Assembly (NCBI GenBank): GCA_013146195.2
Contig: CM028383.1
Coordinates: 18,809,642-18,873,641 of the forward strand
Length of the DNA: 64,000 nucleotides
Reading direction: 5' to 3'
Source: Codonopsis lanceolata
Taxonomy: Eukaryota > Streptophyta > Magnoliopsida > Asterales > Campanulaceae
The notes under the pieces: model-generated
Told to the model about the DNA's origin: nothing
Seen by the model: only the letters and a program-made list of their open reading frames with translations
Database searches by the model: none
Made by a program: the position numbers and the translations under genes
Part shown: positions 11,236 through 22,900 of the stretch, one piece after another
How positions within the stretch are numbered: position 1 is the stretch's first letter
Layout of the letters: each line of letters opens with the position of its first letter

Positions 11236-12267
11236 GTAATTGATGTCATTGTGAATTATTGGAAGATTAATTTGAGTCGGAACTAACTAGGTATTGTTAC
11301 TTTTCTTTAGCTCGAAATCATATGTTACTTTTTATCTTTTGCTATTTCAAGGCGTGTACAGAACTACTTAGATATTGTGATTTTTTACATTTGTTGTCTA
11401 AAGATTGTCACTAAAAATATTATGTAGGTGGTTAGTTAACCGGCTGAATACGTCTGATTAGATAGAGACTCATGCCCTGATGACTATCTCCTTGGACATG
11501 TGAAGTATAGGAGTCAGAGTGAAACCCACTAATACTTGTTTCTACATTGTCGAGAAGCTTGGCGACATTGAAGTGTGTTGTTCGGCACCCTGGCAGGATA
11601 TTGTGTTCACCCCTCCCACAGATTTGGTTTGGCAAGGGAAAGTTTGAGGCGTCTTTATGTCGTTGCACTCTGTTCGGCATTCTCTGGTGTTTATGTAAGG
11701 AGAAGAATGCTGAACCCTGTGTGTGTGTGTGTCTCTCTCTCTTTCTCTGAATTTGGCGTTTGTAATACACCGTTGTCTTCTGACAACCCAAGGCAAAAGC
11801 TGATGGCATTGAGCTAACTAAATTCCAGTAACCTTATTTCTGTACTTCTCTTTGTCCAAAATCTGTTTTTTTGTTTTTTGTTTTTGATGTTTGTTAGAAG
11901 GGGTGTTTGGTCTTACAATTTTTATGAAGGATCCAGACACACAGTCATTTTATTATGTCTAATATTTATCTGTTCTGGAAGTACGATGTGGGTATAATCC
12001 TCAAAAGGTTTTCTCTGTTTATTGTTTTTTCTTTACCACTGACTTTCAAAACTATTATTACTTTTAAGTGTTTGGCGCTTTTTCAAATATTAAATTTTAT
12101 CCAGAGTTCTGCAAAAATCTTTCGTGTCTCTATGCAAAAATTTATATGCTGCAGTGAGGATGCACTCATGTCGGGATGATTATATCTTTGTGAATAGCAC
12201 TTTTCCTGAGTTTTGTAAATTCAGCCAGGACGTAGATGCTGTGATTGCTCATATAAAATGTAACCAA
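11236..12267 (+). other. intron 2, part before the LTR insertion
   Basis: Intron sequence. Overlapping short ORFs on both strands around 11432-11817 have no recognisable motif. A (GT)n(CT)n microsatellite lies near 11718-11746. Confidence 0.5.
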
Positions 12268-12460
12268 TGTTAGGAAAGTTGGAATTGTTTTATGTTCAGG
12301 ATTAGAATCCTTTTGGGTTTAGGATTAATGTTAGTCTATATATATGTGTTGTCTGTGTGTGTTCTGTTAGAGTATAGAAAGAGAGAGAACAATAAAATTG
12401 TGTTACTACTGCTTCTTCTCTCCATTTTTCCTTTTATGTTATAATTGTTGTTCATTAATA
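12268..12460 (+). repeat. 5' LTR of the TRIM-like element
   Basis: TGTTAGGAAAGTTGG...TTCATTAATA, then the primer site. It contains TATATATATG near 12338, a likely TATA region. The end has TA where the other copy has CA. Confidence 0.85.
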
Positions 12461-12485
12461 TGGTATCAGAGTCAAAGGGTATCGG

Positions 12486-12686
12486 GTGAAGGATTTGCAC
12501 AAAAGGTTTGTTTGTCTTAGTGAGACCAGTGAAGAGAAAGTAGAGTTACTGGATTCGTTGTTGTCGCTAGAGAGTGGTGGGGAAGCCAAGGAGAAACTAG
12601 GGTTATGCGTGCTTTATGATTTGAGCAAGGTAGGAGTGTCGGATGGGAAATATGAGGACGGGGCTGTGGTTGGCTTGGTGAGGTGA
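12486..12686 (+). pseudogene. short frame in the TRIM-like element, possible gag relic
   Basis: A 66-residue frame (MKDLHKRFVCLSETSEE...) directly follows the primer site. It has no zinc knuckle or other motif. Its position is that of gag, but the identity is unproven. Confidence 0.25.
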
Positions 12687-13434
12687 GATCAGGACAACCA
12701 GTCTCGTCCCAGGAGATGAAGTTTTCCAGCATCACGCGCCGGCAGCACATAGAGCGTGGTCAAGCTTCCAGCAAGATTCAGACATGATTTTTGGGGGGGT
12801 TTTGGTTGGGATTCTGTCCCAATCTGTACGGGAAAAGGTTTTTGGCATTTTGAGGTCTGTAGGTGGAGTATTTGGGTGTTTGTTGTACCAGGAATGACAA
12901 TTCTTGAAGTTTGGATAAGTTAGGTGTTACTGATTGTAACTTTGGTGCTCTAATTGCAGTTTGGTTAATCTGGGTTTGTTTTGCAAGGTTTTGGAAATGT
13001 GGTGTCCAATTGACAGTTTAGACAAGTTGGAATGTCAGAACAGTTTGGTTAATCTGAAAGGTGTAATTAACTGTTTGGTCAGATTAGTTTGGTTAATCTG
13101 GAAGGTATTGTTGACAGTTTGGTCAGTTTGAAGAGCTGATTTGACAGGCTGGTCAATTTAGTGGGTAGTGGTTTGTGAATTACCATGATGGAAGATGGAA
13201 TATCCATAGAGAATAAATAGTGTTATACCAATTTGTAGGCGGCAAGGCATGGAAGGATATTAAGAAGATGATGATGATTTTTAGTTGTGTCCTGTTAGAG
13301 TCTATTTCTTGTTTTTTATTTTCCCGTTGTCCGAAGTTAGATACTAGTTCTTGTTTACCTTGTGAGTCTTTGTGAGAGTTAATTTCAGTTGTGAGCTGGG
13401 CATGACTGACATCTATGCTACAGCTTGAAGGGAT

Positions 13435-13610
13435 TGTTAGGAAAGTTGGAATCCTTTCGGGTTTAGGATTGGAATCCTCTTGGGTTTAGAATAAATGTTG
13501 GCCTTTATATATATTGTTATCTGTTGAGTGGAGAAAGAATAACATAATTTTGTTAGCACTGTTTCTTCTCTCCTTTCCCTTTTACGTTATAAATGTGGTG
13601 TTCGTTAACA
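13435..13610 (+). repeat. 3' LTR of the TRIM-like element
   Basis: TGTTAGGAAAGTTGG...TTCGTTAACA, followed by the ACCAA target copy. It is slightly shorter than the 5' LTR because of internal indels. Confidence 0.85.
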
Positions 13611-13898
13611 ACCAACAAACTATTTGGCAATCATTTATTAATGAAAAGGTGCAACTCCTTATCAGAGCATACTTTATACTTCCAGACAATGTGGGGAGTT
13701 TTCATGCCCCTTCTCTGCCTGGCAGCTTTGATTTTATCCTTAATTTTCGCCAGACTGAAGTTTTCTTAATGAATGATTGGTTGTATGTTACTTTCTGAAA
13801 TACCTATGAATTTCACAATGATTAGTACTATATTACAAGTTCTTTTCCTTAAAGTTATGTTACATCATTTTGAATTTGAAGTGTTCTATTTCATTCAG

Positions 13899-14233
13899 GC
13901 TGTCAGGAGCAGATTTCAGGAACAGGACGCAGAAGATTGGGTGAACATAATAAAGCCTTGGTTCAAGGAAACACCCCTCTTTCAGAAGTCATATTTTTAT
14001 GATGACAGTGTACATGCTGAAACAATGGGAGTTGACTATTTATCAGATACAGACCTTCCTATTTGGCTTGCTGCACAGAGAGCAGTAACTCGTTACGAAG
14101 GTATTCTTTCATCAGTTGGACCACGAGGCAGGCTCTTGAAGAAGCTGCTTGCATGGACAGGTCTTGTACCCTCCATGCCAGAAAAACTATCTGACCTTGA
14201 CTCAGATATTACTGCTTCTGAACCTTACTTGAG
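13899..14233 (+). CDS. DUF3754 gene, exon 3
   Basis: The longest exon. It contains QDAEDWVNIIKPWFKETPLF, then DLPIWLAAQRAVTRYEGILS, VGPRGRLLKKLLAWTGL and a charged end, ASEPYLR. The acceptor is TTCATTCAG and the donor GTTGGTG after AG. The split AG|G arginine joins exactly to exon 4. The DLPIWLAAQRAVTRYEG block is the most recognisable part of the family. Confidence 0.92.
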
Positions 14234-14760
14234 GTTGGTGTTATTTGAAGTTTGAAGCCCAGTTCTTTCTACCTTCCTCCCCTCAACCCCCCTTAACACA
14301 TACAAATCTCTCCCTGATTTCCTCCTGCAATTTTATTAGATTGCTTTGGTCAGATTGTAACATGTGAGTATCATTGATTGTTTATCATATTTGTTCTGTC
14401 CGTTAAAAAGGGGCATATTTGATGTCTCTTCACAATTGCCTATAAATTCAGTTGAATGACAGTGAGATGGAATCCCCCGTAATGTAATTCTCAAGCGTTT
14501 TAGTTTTGGGATCCAGAGAGTGTCGATGTGTCTTGATACGTGGAAGGGTGCGTACTCTTGGGTTAATGGGGTTATCATCATTTATCCTTGCCTTTCTGCT
14601 ATTCCATTAAATGATCTCTCACTTTTTCGTATTCATCTAATGTGGTTGAGAGACTCAAAGGGGGTTATGAGACAGTTTTTTGTGGGATTGGAAGAGTATG
14701 GCGTGGGATGTGTATATATTAAATGAGGTGATCCTGGTATTGGGACCGGTCATTAAAATC
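14234..14760 (+). other. intron 3, first part
   Basis: AT-rich intron sequence without recognisable motifs. Confidence 0.5.
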
Positions 14761-14850
14761 ACTAGTGGGTAAATGGCTTTGGTGGTTCACTTTAGAGCCT
14801 CATTCTCTTTATCACAGAATTATTAGTAGTAAAATTGGCCTGACGTCATT
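14761..14850 (+). repeat. small LINE-derived fragment
   Basis: In one frame it reads SGKWLWWFTLEPHSLYHRII, matching the GKWLW-F--EP-ALW segment after the RT domain that is also present in both larger LINEs here (near 28820 minus and 39823 plus). A second possible LINE-like stretch, VVGKVVSE, occurs near 15075-15100 and matches RT residues of the LINE at 38840. Both are short, so this is a remnant at most. Confidence 0.4.
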
Positions 14851-15726
14851 TTTGGCTATTTTAATTGGGTTCGAATACCACTATATAACCACTATACTTC
14901 TTTATTTTCATTTCTGCCATCCCGCTGATATTTGTCTTTCTATATTTGCACAAATGCTGACCTGTCTTGCATTAATTCAACTATGCGACATGAAAAAGTT
15001 AGTGAGGACAGCATTTATGGTGAAAATAGAGAGAGGAATTATAGTGGAATGGCAGAAATGAAAGAAAAAAAAGTAGTGGGTAAAGTGGTATCCGAGCGTA
15101 AGTACGATGGTTGAAAATAGTGTCAGAACTTGTAAATTTGGCATTCAATAGACAGGTGGGATGTCGCCATAGGTTCTTTGCTAATCTTTGCAAGTCCTTG
15201 GATGTTTGTTATTAGTGCTAGCATATTTATTTTCCTCATGTTAGTGTCCAGGTTGAGAATGGCAGCAAGGTTCACTTTTGGTAGGATTTTTGGCTTGGTT
15301 GGTGGAGTTTCTTCAGCTTTCTTGATTCCTTGCACTTTCTATCTTTCCTCCTTGCACGATACTCCTAAATATGAGGGAATAGGAGGTAGCTGTCCTAGAG
15401 ACACTTCCTTCTCGTACCATGTTCGATCTTCCCAACATTGATTCAACTGGTATTTTCCCTTCTAAATCTTTCTTGCAATCCTTGACCAGATCTTGACTTC
15501 CTATTATGTGAGGGCTACCTAAATTCTGGAAGTGGTTAATCTGTGTTCATCTCATGTGTGAGATATATGAAGGCAACCCTAGCATGCTTACTAGCCCTTC
15601 ACGATGTAAGGAACAACTTTCTTATTCTATCTCAGATTATCAATGCAGAGACTCTTCTTGGGTGAGTTTCAGCCCTATAAATCTTTCTTAAACGTTCTTC
15701 CTCGAATATTTATTCTCTTATGCCTT

Positions 15727-16250
15727 TAGGGGTGTCGCTGAACCAAGCTTTTGAAGTTCAAGATTGAGCCGAACCGAGCAGCCAAAATGACGTACGGACT
15801 TGACTCACTTTTGTTCGTGAGGTGTATCTGCAAGCCATCCGTGAACAGTTCAACTCTTAGCCGAATACGGGTCCAACACACTTTACTTGTGCTTAGTCGA
15901 GCCAAACTCAAGCTGATCGGTAGAGAGCTCGGTTCGCATAACTGTTCGGGTAAAATGTACAACATTATAATGCCATTAAATTGAAAGTACAAGTTCAATC
16001 CATAGGTATACATATAAAAGATCATACAAAGATGCAACTATTATTAGAAAAATAGATTTGTTCACTATTACTCGTGCCGAACATGAACGGTATGTGTTGA
16101 ACAACCGTGCCGTTCCAGATAGGCTGGGGTAATTGCCGAGCCTATTTTAGAGTTTGAACTCGACTCGACAAACAAGTCGAACACACTTCAACTCAAGCTT
16201 AGACCTTAATCGACCTGAGAGCAGGCCAAACGACGGAGAGCTCAATTATC
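15727..16250. repeat. possible non-autonomous transposon rich in GAGCTCG / GAACCGAGC motifs
   Basis: It starts TAGGGGTGTCGCTGAAC and contains repeated GAGCCGAACCGAGC and GAGCTCGGTTCG-like words. It ends near AACAGCACTACCTA, an imperfect inverted match to the start. These features resemble small hAT-like elements of plants. No convincing 8-bp duplication was found, so the borders are tentative. Confidence 0.3.
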
Positions 16251-17140
16251 TTAACAGCACTACCTAGTACCTACAGCCAGTTTCTGACTGGTTACTAATT
16301 TTGCTGCCTATTAATTCACTGATAAAAAACTGCTATGATTCATCTTTGATTTCAAAGCAATTCCAATTCCTTTCTTATGACTGCTCGATAGAAGAGGACA
16401 GAAATTACAAGTCACAGATATGGTTAAGGAGTTCTCACAAACTTAAAGCCAGTGGAGCTTCACGTCAGGTTTTAGTAGCTGATCAAGGTGTTCAGAATGG
16501 TTGTGGGGCTACAGCTGTTGAAGATGGAGTCTGATCTCTACAAATGTATATTGCACGGTTAACACGTAACTGCTTCGAGGAAATGGCTGTTCCCACCGCG
16601 GGGGAGGGGGTTCAAGGGGCTGCGCTCGTGGAAGCAAATATTATTTTAGTCTCTTGTGTTGGAGGTTTTTTTTTTTTCTGGAGCCTTTTCTGTAAACCCT
16701 GTTGTTCCTTCATACATATAGTATCTCTCTGTACTGTGAATTGTAGAGGCAGGAAAACACAGAGATGAGCTGAGACTAGGAATTGAGATTGATTGTAATC
16801 CTAAACTGATAGTGGAATCAGTGATCCAATCATTTAGCGAGGGCGTAGGCGGATTTGGCCAAACCTAGATAATTCCTGTGTTATTCTCCATGCTTGTTTC
16901 TTTTTATTCTTTGGTTTTTCATCTGTTATTCCGTGTGTAATTTTAGCAGCAACAAAAATAATGTGACTTTGGGTGCCCAAAGCAGTTCCGGCAGGAGTTA
17001 TCAAAAAGGGTAAAGTAGTTGGTTCAAATGCTGCTTCAGTTTTGGAGATAGGGAACATGGATGATACACGTATGACGTATCCACAACTAAGGGTGAATTA
17101 TAGAGCCTGAAGGGGAAGAAGAGGAAAAAGAGACTGAATC
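16250..17140 (+). other. intron 3, possible LTR-retrotransposon leader remnant
   Basis: Sequence around 16800-17000 (GGCGTAGGCGGATTTGGCC, later ATAATGTGACTTTGGG) resembles the untranslated leader of some plant LTR elements. No LTR, primer site or coding domain could be fixed. It may belong to the copia remnant that becomes recognisable at 17300. Confidence 0.25.
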
Positions 17141-17144
17141 AACA

Positions 17145-18050
17145 ATGAAGAGCAGTATTTTGATATCTTACCAGTGCATGGGAGTTCTTGGTGGTGTGAT
17201 GAGTCATGACAATGCCAAAGGCTGTATTAAAAACCCTACACAACGTTTATTTTTAAACACGATGGGAACCCCAAAGGAGACCGAAGTACAGGGATGGCAG
17301 AATGGTTTACCTCATTTTCTGGAGATCAAAGATTTGGGAGCACCGAGATACTTCCTCAGCATGGAAGTTGCTCGTTCAAGGAAAGGAATTGTTGTCTCTC
17401 AACGAAAATATATTCTTGATCTCTTGAAGGAAACTGGGATGAGTGGTTGCAGACTGACTGAGACTCCTATGGATCCTAATATGAAGCTTTTGGAAAAAGG
17501 AAATGTTGCTGTTGATACTAGTAGATATCAGAGATTGGTCAGAAAACTAATCTATTTATCCATACTCGACCGGATATTGCCTTCTCAGTCTGTGTTATTA
17601 GTCAATTCATGCATGCACCTTATGAAGAACACCTTGAGGCGGTCTACCGAATTTTGAGATATTTGAAGTCTACTCCTGGAAAAGGTTTATTTTTCCAAAA
17701 GTTTAATCCAATGAGTGTTGAAGTATTTACTGATGCAGACTGGGCAGGTTCGGTGACTGACAGGAGATCTACTTAGGGGTACCACACCTTCGTGTTGGGA
17801 AACTTAGTTACCTGATAAAGCAAGAAACAAGTGTTGTTTCCTGAAGTAGCGAAGAGGCTGAGTTTAAAGCAATGGCTCAGGGATTTGTGAGGTATTATGG
17901 ATTTACAGATTCCTTAAAGAACTCAAGAAGACTGTGGAACTTCATCTGAAGCTGTATTGCTACAACAAGGCTGCAATAAGTATTGCTCTCAATCCCATCC
18001 AGCATGATTGAACAAAGCACATTGAGATTGATCGGCACTTTATTTAGGAG
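17145..18050 (+). pseudogene. copia pol remnant (RT end and RNase H start), left half
   Basis: Frames read FLEIKDLGAPRYFLSMEVAR, then QRKYILDLLKETGMSGC. After a frameshift near 17560-17640 comes VFTDADWAGSVTDRRST of RNase H, with several stops. At 18050 the frame is cut in the HIEIDRHF region by the insertion of the copia element at 18051-22497 and resumes at 22498. The 5' part of the host element is absent. Confidence 0.85.
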
Positions 18051-18207
18051 TGTTATCGAAGAAGAAATCCAAAACCATTCTGATGAAGCCGATAACTGTA
18101 TATCAGTTCGGCAAACCAATATATATGTGTACAAGTTACATCAAGGTCCCTACAAATATAATAATATACAATATAACCATAAATATACATAAAACTATAT
18201 TCTAACA
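18051..18207 (-). repeat. 3' LTR of the nested minus-strand copia
   Basis: 157 bp. On the minus strand it begins TGTTAGAATATAG after the purine tract and ends CTTCGATAACA. Flanked on the left by AGGAG. Confidence 0.92.
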
Positions 18208-18214
18208 CTCCCCC

Positions 18215-21200
18215 TCAAGCTGGAGCATAAATATCATGCATGCCCAGCTTGTTACAAATATAACCAATTTTATTCCCATTCAATGACTTAGTAAACACAT
18301 CCGCGAGTTGATCCTCGGTTCTAACATAACTCGTGACAATCACCTTTTCTTGAAATTTCTCTCGAACAAAATGACAATCAATCTCTATGTGTTTTGTTCG
18401 CTCATGGAACACTGGATTTGAGGCAATATGAATGGCTGCCTGGTTATCACACCATAACTGCATAGGTAATGAGTTACCAATACCAATCTCACCCAGGAAC
18501 TGACGAATCCACACAAGTTCACACGTGGCATTAGCCATAGCCCTATATTCGGACTCTGCACTAGATCTTGACACCACCGGTTGTTTCTTACTCTTTCAAG
18601 ATACCAAATTACCTCCAACAAATACACAGTATCCTGAAGTAGATCTCTTATTTGGAGAATCTGCCCGATCAGCATCAGCAAACACTTCAATTCTCGTATG
18701 TCCATGATCACGATATAGTACACCTTGCCCCGGAGCCTGCTTAAGATATCTTAGAATCCTCACAGAGCATCCCAATGAGTAGTCCGTGGTGAGGACATAA
18801 ACTGACTTACAACACTAACTTCAAAAGCAATATCTGGCCTCATTACAGCTAGGTAATTCAACATAGGACTGACTAACCGAAGGTTCTACTTCTAACATTC
18901 CTGTCTCACACAACAAATCAAGCACATACTTCCTTTAAGACAAGAAGATACCTTGCTTACGAGCAACCTCAATACCCAAGAAATATTTCTAACTACCTAA
19001 ATCCTTAGTTTGAAATTTCGTTTGAAGAAACTCTTTAAGTATACTAATGCCTGCCTTGTCATTGTCAGTAATAACAATATCATCCACATACACAACTAAT
19101 AAAACAATACCTGCACTACTCTTTCAATAAAATACAGAATGATCACTGTGACATCTCGTAAGACCAAACTCTATCACCACATGACTGAATCCGCCAAACC
19201 ACGCACGTGGAGACTGTTTCAAACCATACAACGGCTGCTTTAACTTGCAAACCATACCAGATAACTCCCCCTGAGCAACAAACCCTGGTGGTTGCTCCAT
19301 ATACACCTCTTCCTGTAAATCACCATGAAGAAAAGCATTCTTCACATCAAGCTGATGAAGTGGCCAATGATAAGACGCAACAAGTGATATGAGTAAGCAA
19401 ACATGAGCAAATTTAGCAACCGGAGAAAATGTATCAGAATAATCTACATAGCATATCCTTTCGCAACAAGACGAGCCAAAGTGCCATCAAATTTAGCAAC
19501 CGGAGAAAATGTATCAGAATAATCTACATAGCATATCCTTTCGCAACAAGACAAGCCTTAAGACGAGCCAAAGTGCCATCTGGATTTACCTTAAATGTAT
19601 ACACCCATTTACACCCAATAGCATGTTTACCGCTAGGTATAGAAGCCAAATCCCAAGTCTGATTATGCATAAGAGCACTCATCTCTTCTTCCATAGCTAC
19701 CCGCCAGCCAGGATGACCCATTGCTTCAGACTTCGAAATAGAAAAAGACTCAAGAAGACCAACAAACGCACAATGCTCAGGAGTTTTATTTGACAAAGTC
19801 ATAGATAGAATATAAAGTACAATTTGTGTACCTTTGCGATGAGCAATAGGACATCAAGATCCGAAGAAGAATCAACCATGGCAGGATCAAGCGACGAATT
19901 AACTGGCTCGGTAGGAGCAAAATCAGGAGGCAAATTCTTTGAAGGGCACGTGCGACGAGAATAAACTTGATGAATTGGAAGCCTAACCATCGGCGGAACA
20001 GGAGCAGGAGAAGAAGTGGACCGCATCACTTGATAAATAAGGAAATCATCTTTAGACAAGGAATCAACATCAACAGAAGGTGCAACAGAGGTGGGATAAA
20101 ACGGTGTACTCATGAAATGTAACATGTACTGGTTCAAGTCTGGAGAAAAACATCGATACCCTTTCTGACTTGGACGGTGATCACGAACAAAACAAATAGA
20201 CCCAAATATCCGTGGAGGAACGGAATAAAGAGACTGTGAAGGAAACAAGACATGATACCGAATTTCGAAGGCATCCTATTAATGAGATGACAGGCAGTTA
20301 AGAGAGCATCTGCCCAAAAGTGTTTAGGTACATGCATTTGAAAGGAGAGAGCACGGGCAACTTCAAGTAAATGACGATTTTTACGCTCAGCCACCCCATT
20401 TTGCCGAGGTGTATCAATACACGAGGACTGATGAAGCATACCACGACCAGCCATGAACCGAAAATAGACATTAGAAAAGTACTCCTGAGCATTATCACTA
20501 CGAAGGAGTTTAACAGGCACACTAAATTGAGTTTCAATTTCAGCACAAAAGTCTGAAAAAATATTAAATAATTCAGAACGATTTTTCATTAATAAATCCA
20601 AGTTACACGGGAATAATCATCCACAAAGGTGACAAAATACCGATATCCCAACTTAGAAACAACGGGACTAGGACCCCACGTATCAGAGTGTACAACATCA
20701 AATGGGGCATTTACCCGCTTATTAACCCTAGGAAAGTAAGAAATACGATGATGCTTTACAAATTGACAGGAATCACATGCAAGATGAGACAAAGAGGATA
20801 AATCTGGACACAACTTCTATAGGCCGGACAGAGAAGGATGACCCAATTGACAATGGATCTGGAAAGGAGAAACTGAAGAACTGGAACATGCAGTCGACGC
20901 CACACGCTAAAAAAAGTATAGTCCACCAGATTCTTGCCCCCAACCAATAATCCTTTTCGTCGCACGATCCTGAAATACACAATGGGTAGGAAAAAATGAG
21001 ACCTCACAATGATGATCACAAGTAAATCAATTAACAGACAAGGTTAAATGAAAAACCCGAAATATACAAAATTGAGGACAATTGAAGAGACGAAATGAGA
21101 CATATATTACCGCTCCCCTAAATAGGAGCAACCAAACAATCTACTAGTGTTACACTAGGATTACCCAACGCACTAGTAAACGAAGAAAAGAGACCACGGT

Positions 21201-21950
21201 TGCCAGTCATATGATCGGAGGCACCGGAATCAAGAATCCATTGACAACCAGATGAAGAAAAACATGCGGTAGGGTTACCTGATTGAACAAAAGTAGTCGT
21301 AGAGGGAGAAGAGGAGGCCTGAAACTGTGTGTAGCGAGCAAACTCATCATCACCATCTTACTCTCACTAGGCTAACTTGGCTGAGTAGACGGAGTCTGTA
21401 TAGGAGTATGTTCAGGAGTAGAGGCAACATGAGCAAAGTTATCAACAAAGTTATCTGCAGGTGGTTTCCCATGTAGCTTCCAGCAACGATGAATCGTATG
21501 GCCTATAGTACCACAATGATAACAAATACGGGACTCTGAACTCGCTCTACCACCACCGTGACCACTACGACCTCCAGTGCGACCCCAAGTACGACCCCCT
21601 CAACTAGGACTCCTACCACCACGACCACCATAGTCAAATCCACGCGGTTCCTATCCCAGAAGCATCATCGCGCATCCACGTAGTATCTTTCTCACAAACA
21701 GAAGTAAGATGATCTTCTTTCTATTGCCCTTTCAAACTCATTTCAATAACACGGCGCCATATCAAATAGTTCTTACCCGTAAGTCGTTTATCTGTAATCC
21801 GTGAACCAACGGAGATAACTTCAGAAACCATAGCCTTACCATCGGAGGGCCCAGAAGTAGTCATTATATTATTTGGACAATTACGCCAAAGCCAAAACTT
21901 AAAGACAAAAAAACAGACTCGCACTCGCACTGAAGCAGCAAACAAACAGT
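18215..21950 (-). pseudogene. copia gag-pol, fragmented
   Basis: Reading right to left: gag N-terminus (ITDKRLTGKNYLIWRRVIEM, 21721-21945); a zinc-knuckle/WKLHGKPP region near 21465-21530 with several breaks; integrase with CQFVKHHR near 20745-20770, FVDDYSRVTW near 20590-20630 and IDTPRQNGVAERKNRHLLE near 20350-20415; RT beginning GCKWVYTFKVNPDGTLARLK near 19560-19620 with YVDD near 19080-19092; and RNase H (18215-18577) with WCDNQAAIHI, ending YICNKLGMHDIYAPA. Several frameshifts and an 80-bp duplication make it non-coding as a whole. The RNase H frame of 120 residues is intact. Confidence 0.88.
19409..19568. repeat. 80-bp tandem duplication inside copia RT
   Basis: The word AATTTAGCAACCGGAGAAAA recurs exactly 80 bp apart (about 19409 and 19489). 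The copies run through CATATCCTTTCGCAACAAG, after which the second has a small extra segment. The duplication breaks the RT frame near the AHLVAKGYA region. Confidence 0.85.
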
Positions 21951-22329
21951 ACGCACTAACTGAAGTTGTAAATCAACCAACCAAAAAATCACCGAACTAG
22001 AAAAGTAACAGTGAAACCTAGATGAAAACGAGTAGTCGAACTCGTTTGTGGAAGTCCGGCGAGAAAATTCCGGCAGATGCGCCAGCACGTGAGGTACTGT
22101 TCCGGCACCGGCCGGCAGAAAAAATGTTACAGAACTGGTCGCCTACACTAGACGACTACACAGAGCCAATTGCGTGGCCTAAATCAATTCCAACACCTCA
22201 ATATGAAAAACACGCCTTGATACCATCACTGTGATCCTTAGTTCATCGCAAAATGAAGAACCCATACCACGCTAGGGATGATGCAGCCTTTCACCAGAGT
22301 CGCACAATCACGAAGACCTAAATCCATCG

Positions 22330-22341
22330 CTCTGATACCAT
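22330..22341 (-). promoter_or_regulatory. primer binding site of the nested copia
   Basis: On the minus strand TGGTATCAGAGC directly follows the 5' LTR (22342-22497). It is complementary in type to initiator tRNA-Met. Confidence 0.88.
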
Positions 22342-22497
22342 GTTATCGAAGAAGAAATCCAAAACCATTCTGATGAAACCGATAACTGTACATCAGTTCG
22401 GCAAACCAATATATATGTGTACAAGTTACATCAAGGTCCCTACAAATATAATAATATACAATATAACTCTAAATATACATAAAACTATATTCTAACA
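22342..22497 (-). repeat. 5' LTR of the nested minus-strand copia
   Basis: 156 bp. It differs from the other LTR at only a handful of positions (for example GAAACC versus GAAGCC and GTACATC versus GTATATC on the plus strand). It is followed on the right by AGGAG. Confidence 0.92.
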
Positions 22498-22900
22498 AGG
22501 AGAAACTTGAAGCTGGGACTATTTGTATGCCGTTTGTGCCTACTAGTCAAAAAACAATTGATATCCTAATTACGGGGCTTTCAGGACCTAAATTTGAACA
22601 TCTGCTAAGCAAGTTGGGTATGATTGATATCTTTGCACCAACTTGGAGGGGTGAGTGTTTGAAAGTTAGGAAATCTAAGACCACAGAATCAGGAAATTAG
22701 AATTAGGATGTTTCCTTCTTTAAGTATTTTCCTTTTTCCATTCAATTATTGATTCTGCTCCTTAATTCTAGGAATCTGTTACTCTTTTTTATATCTTAAT
22801 TTTAGGAGTCAAATCTTGTGCTATCATCTATTTGAAGACCTGATGTAATTCATATTATAAAATAAGAGAAAAAGTCTTGTTTCTCTCTACTTTTATTTCA
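22498..22900 (+). mobile_element. older copia remnant, right half with 3' LTR
   Basis: The RNase H frame cut at 18050 resumes as EKLEAGTICMPFVPTSQ and ends LLSKLGMIDIFAPT near the GGAGGGGTGAG tract. A 3' LTR follows from 22656 (TGTTTGAAAGTTAGG) to 22900 (CTTTTATTTCA). No matching 5' LTR was found upstream, so this element is 5'-truncated. Confidence 0.85.
22656..22900 (+). repeat. 3' LTR of the older copia remnant
   Basis: About 245 bp, TG...CA, preceded by a degenerate purine tract. It is unlike the other copia LTRs in the window, so it belongs to a different family. Confidence 0.75.

Larger units (their letters stand above)
12268..13610 (+). mobile_element. short non-autonomous LTR retrotransposon (TRIM-like) in intron 2
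   Basis: It is flanked by ACCAA at 12263-12267 and 13611-13615. LTR copies lie at 12268-12460 (193 bp) and 13435-13610 (176 bp). A primer site TGGTATCAGAGTC (12461-12473) follows the first, and an AAGGGAT purine tract precedes the second. The interior is under 1 kb. Just before the tract a short frame reads ELGMTDIYATA and stop, which matches the last residues of copia pol, so it seems to be an internally deleted copia element. It would depend on proteins from a full-length relative. Confidence 0.88.
18051..22497 (-). mobile_element. Ty1/copia retrotransposon nested in an older copia remnant
   Basis: LTRs at 18051-18207 and 22342-22497 are nearly identical. The duplication AGGAG is at 18046-18050 and 22498-22502. 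On the minus strand the order is 5' LTR, primer site (22330-22341), gag, protease, integrase, RT, RNase H, polypurine tract (CTTGAGGGGGAG, reading down to 18208) and 3' LTR. It split the RNase H frame of the older plus-strand element. The few LTR differences suggest a fairly recent insertion. Gag and RNase H sequences resemble those of the intron 6 element, so both may belong to one family. Confidence 0.95.

Noticed and set aside
11432..11817. Overlapping ORFs of 67-125 codons on both strands
   Set aside because: They lie inside intron 2 and have no recognisable motif. A (GT)n(CT)n microsatellite contributes the apparent coding length.
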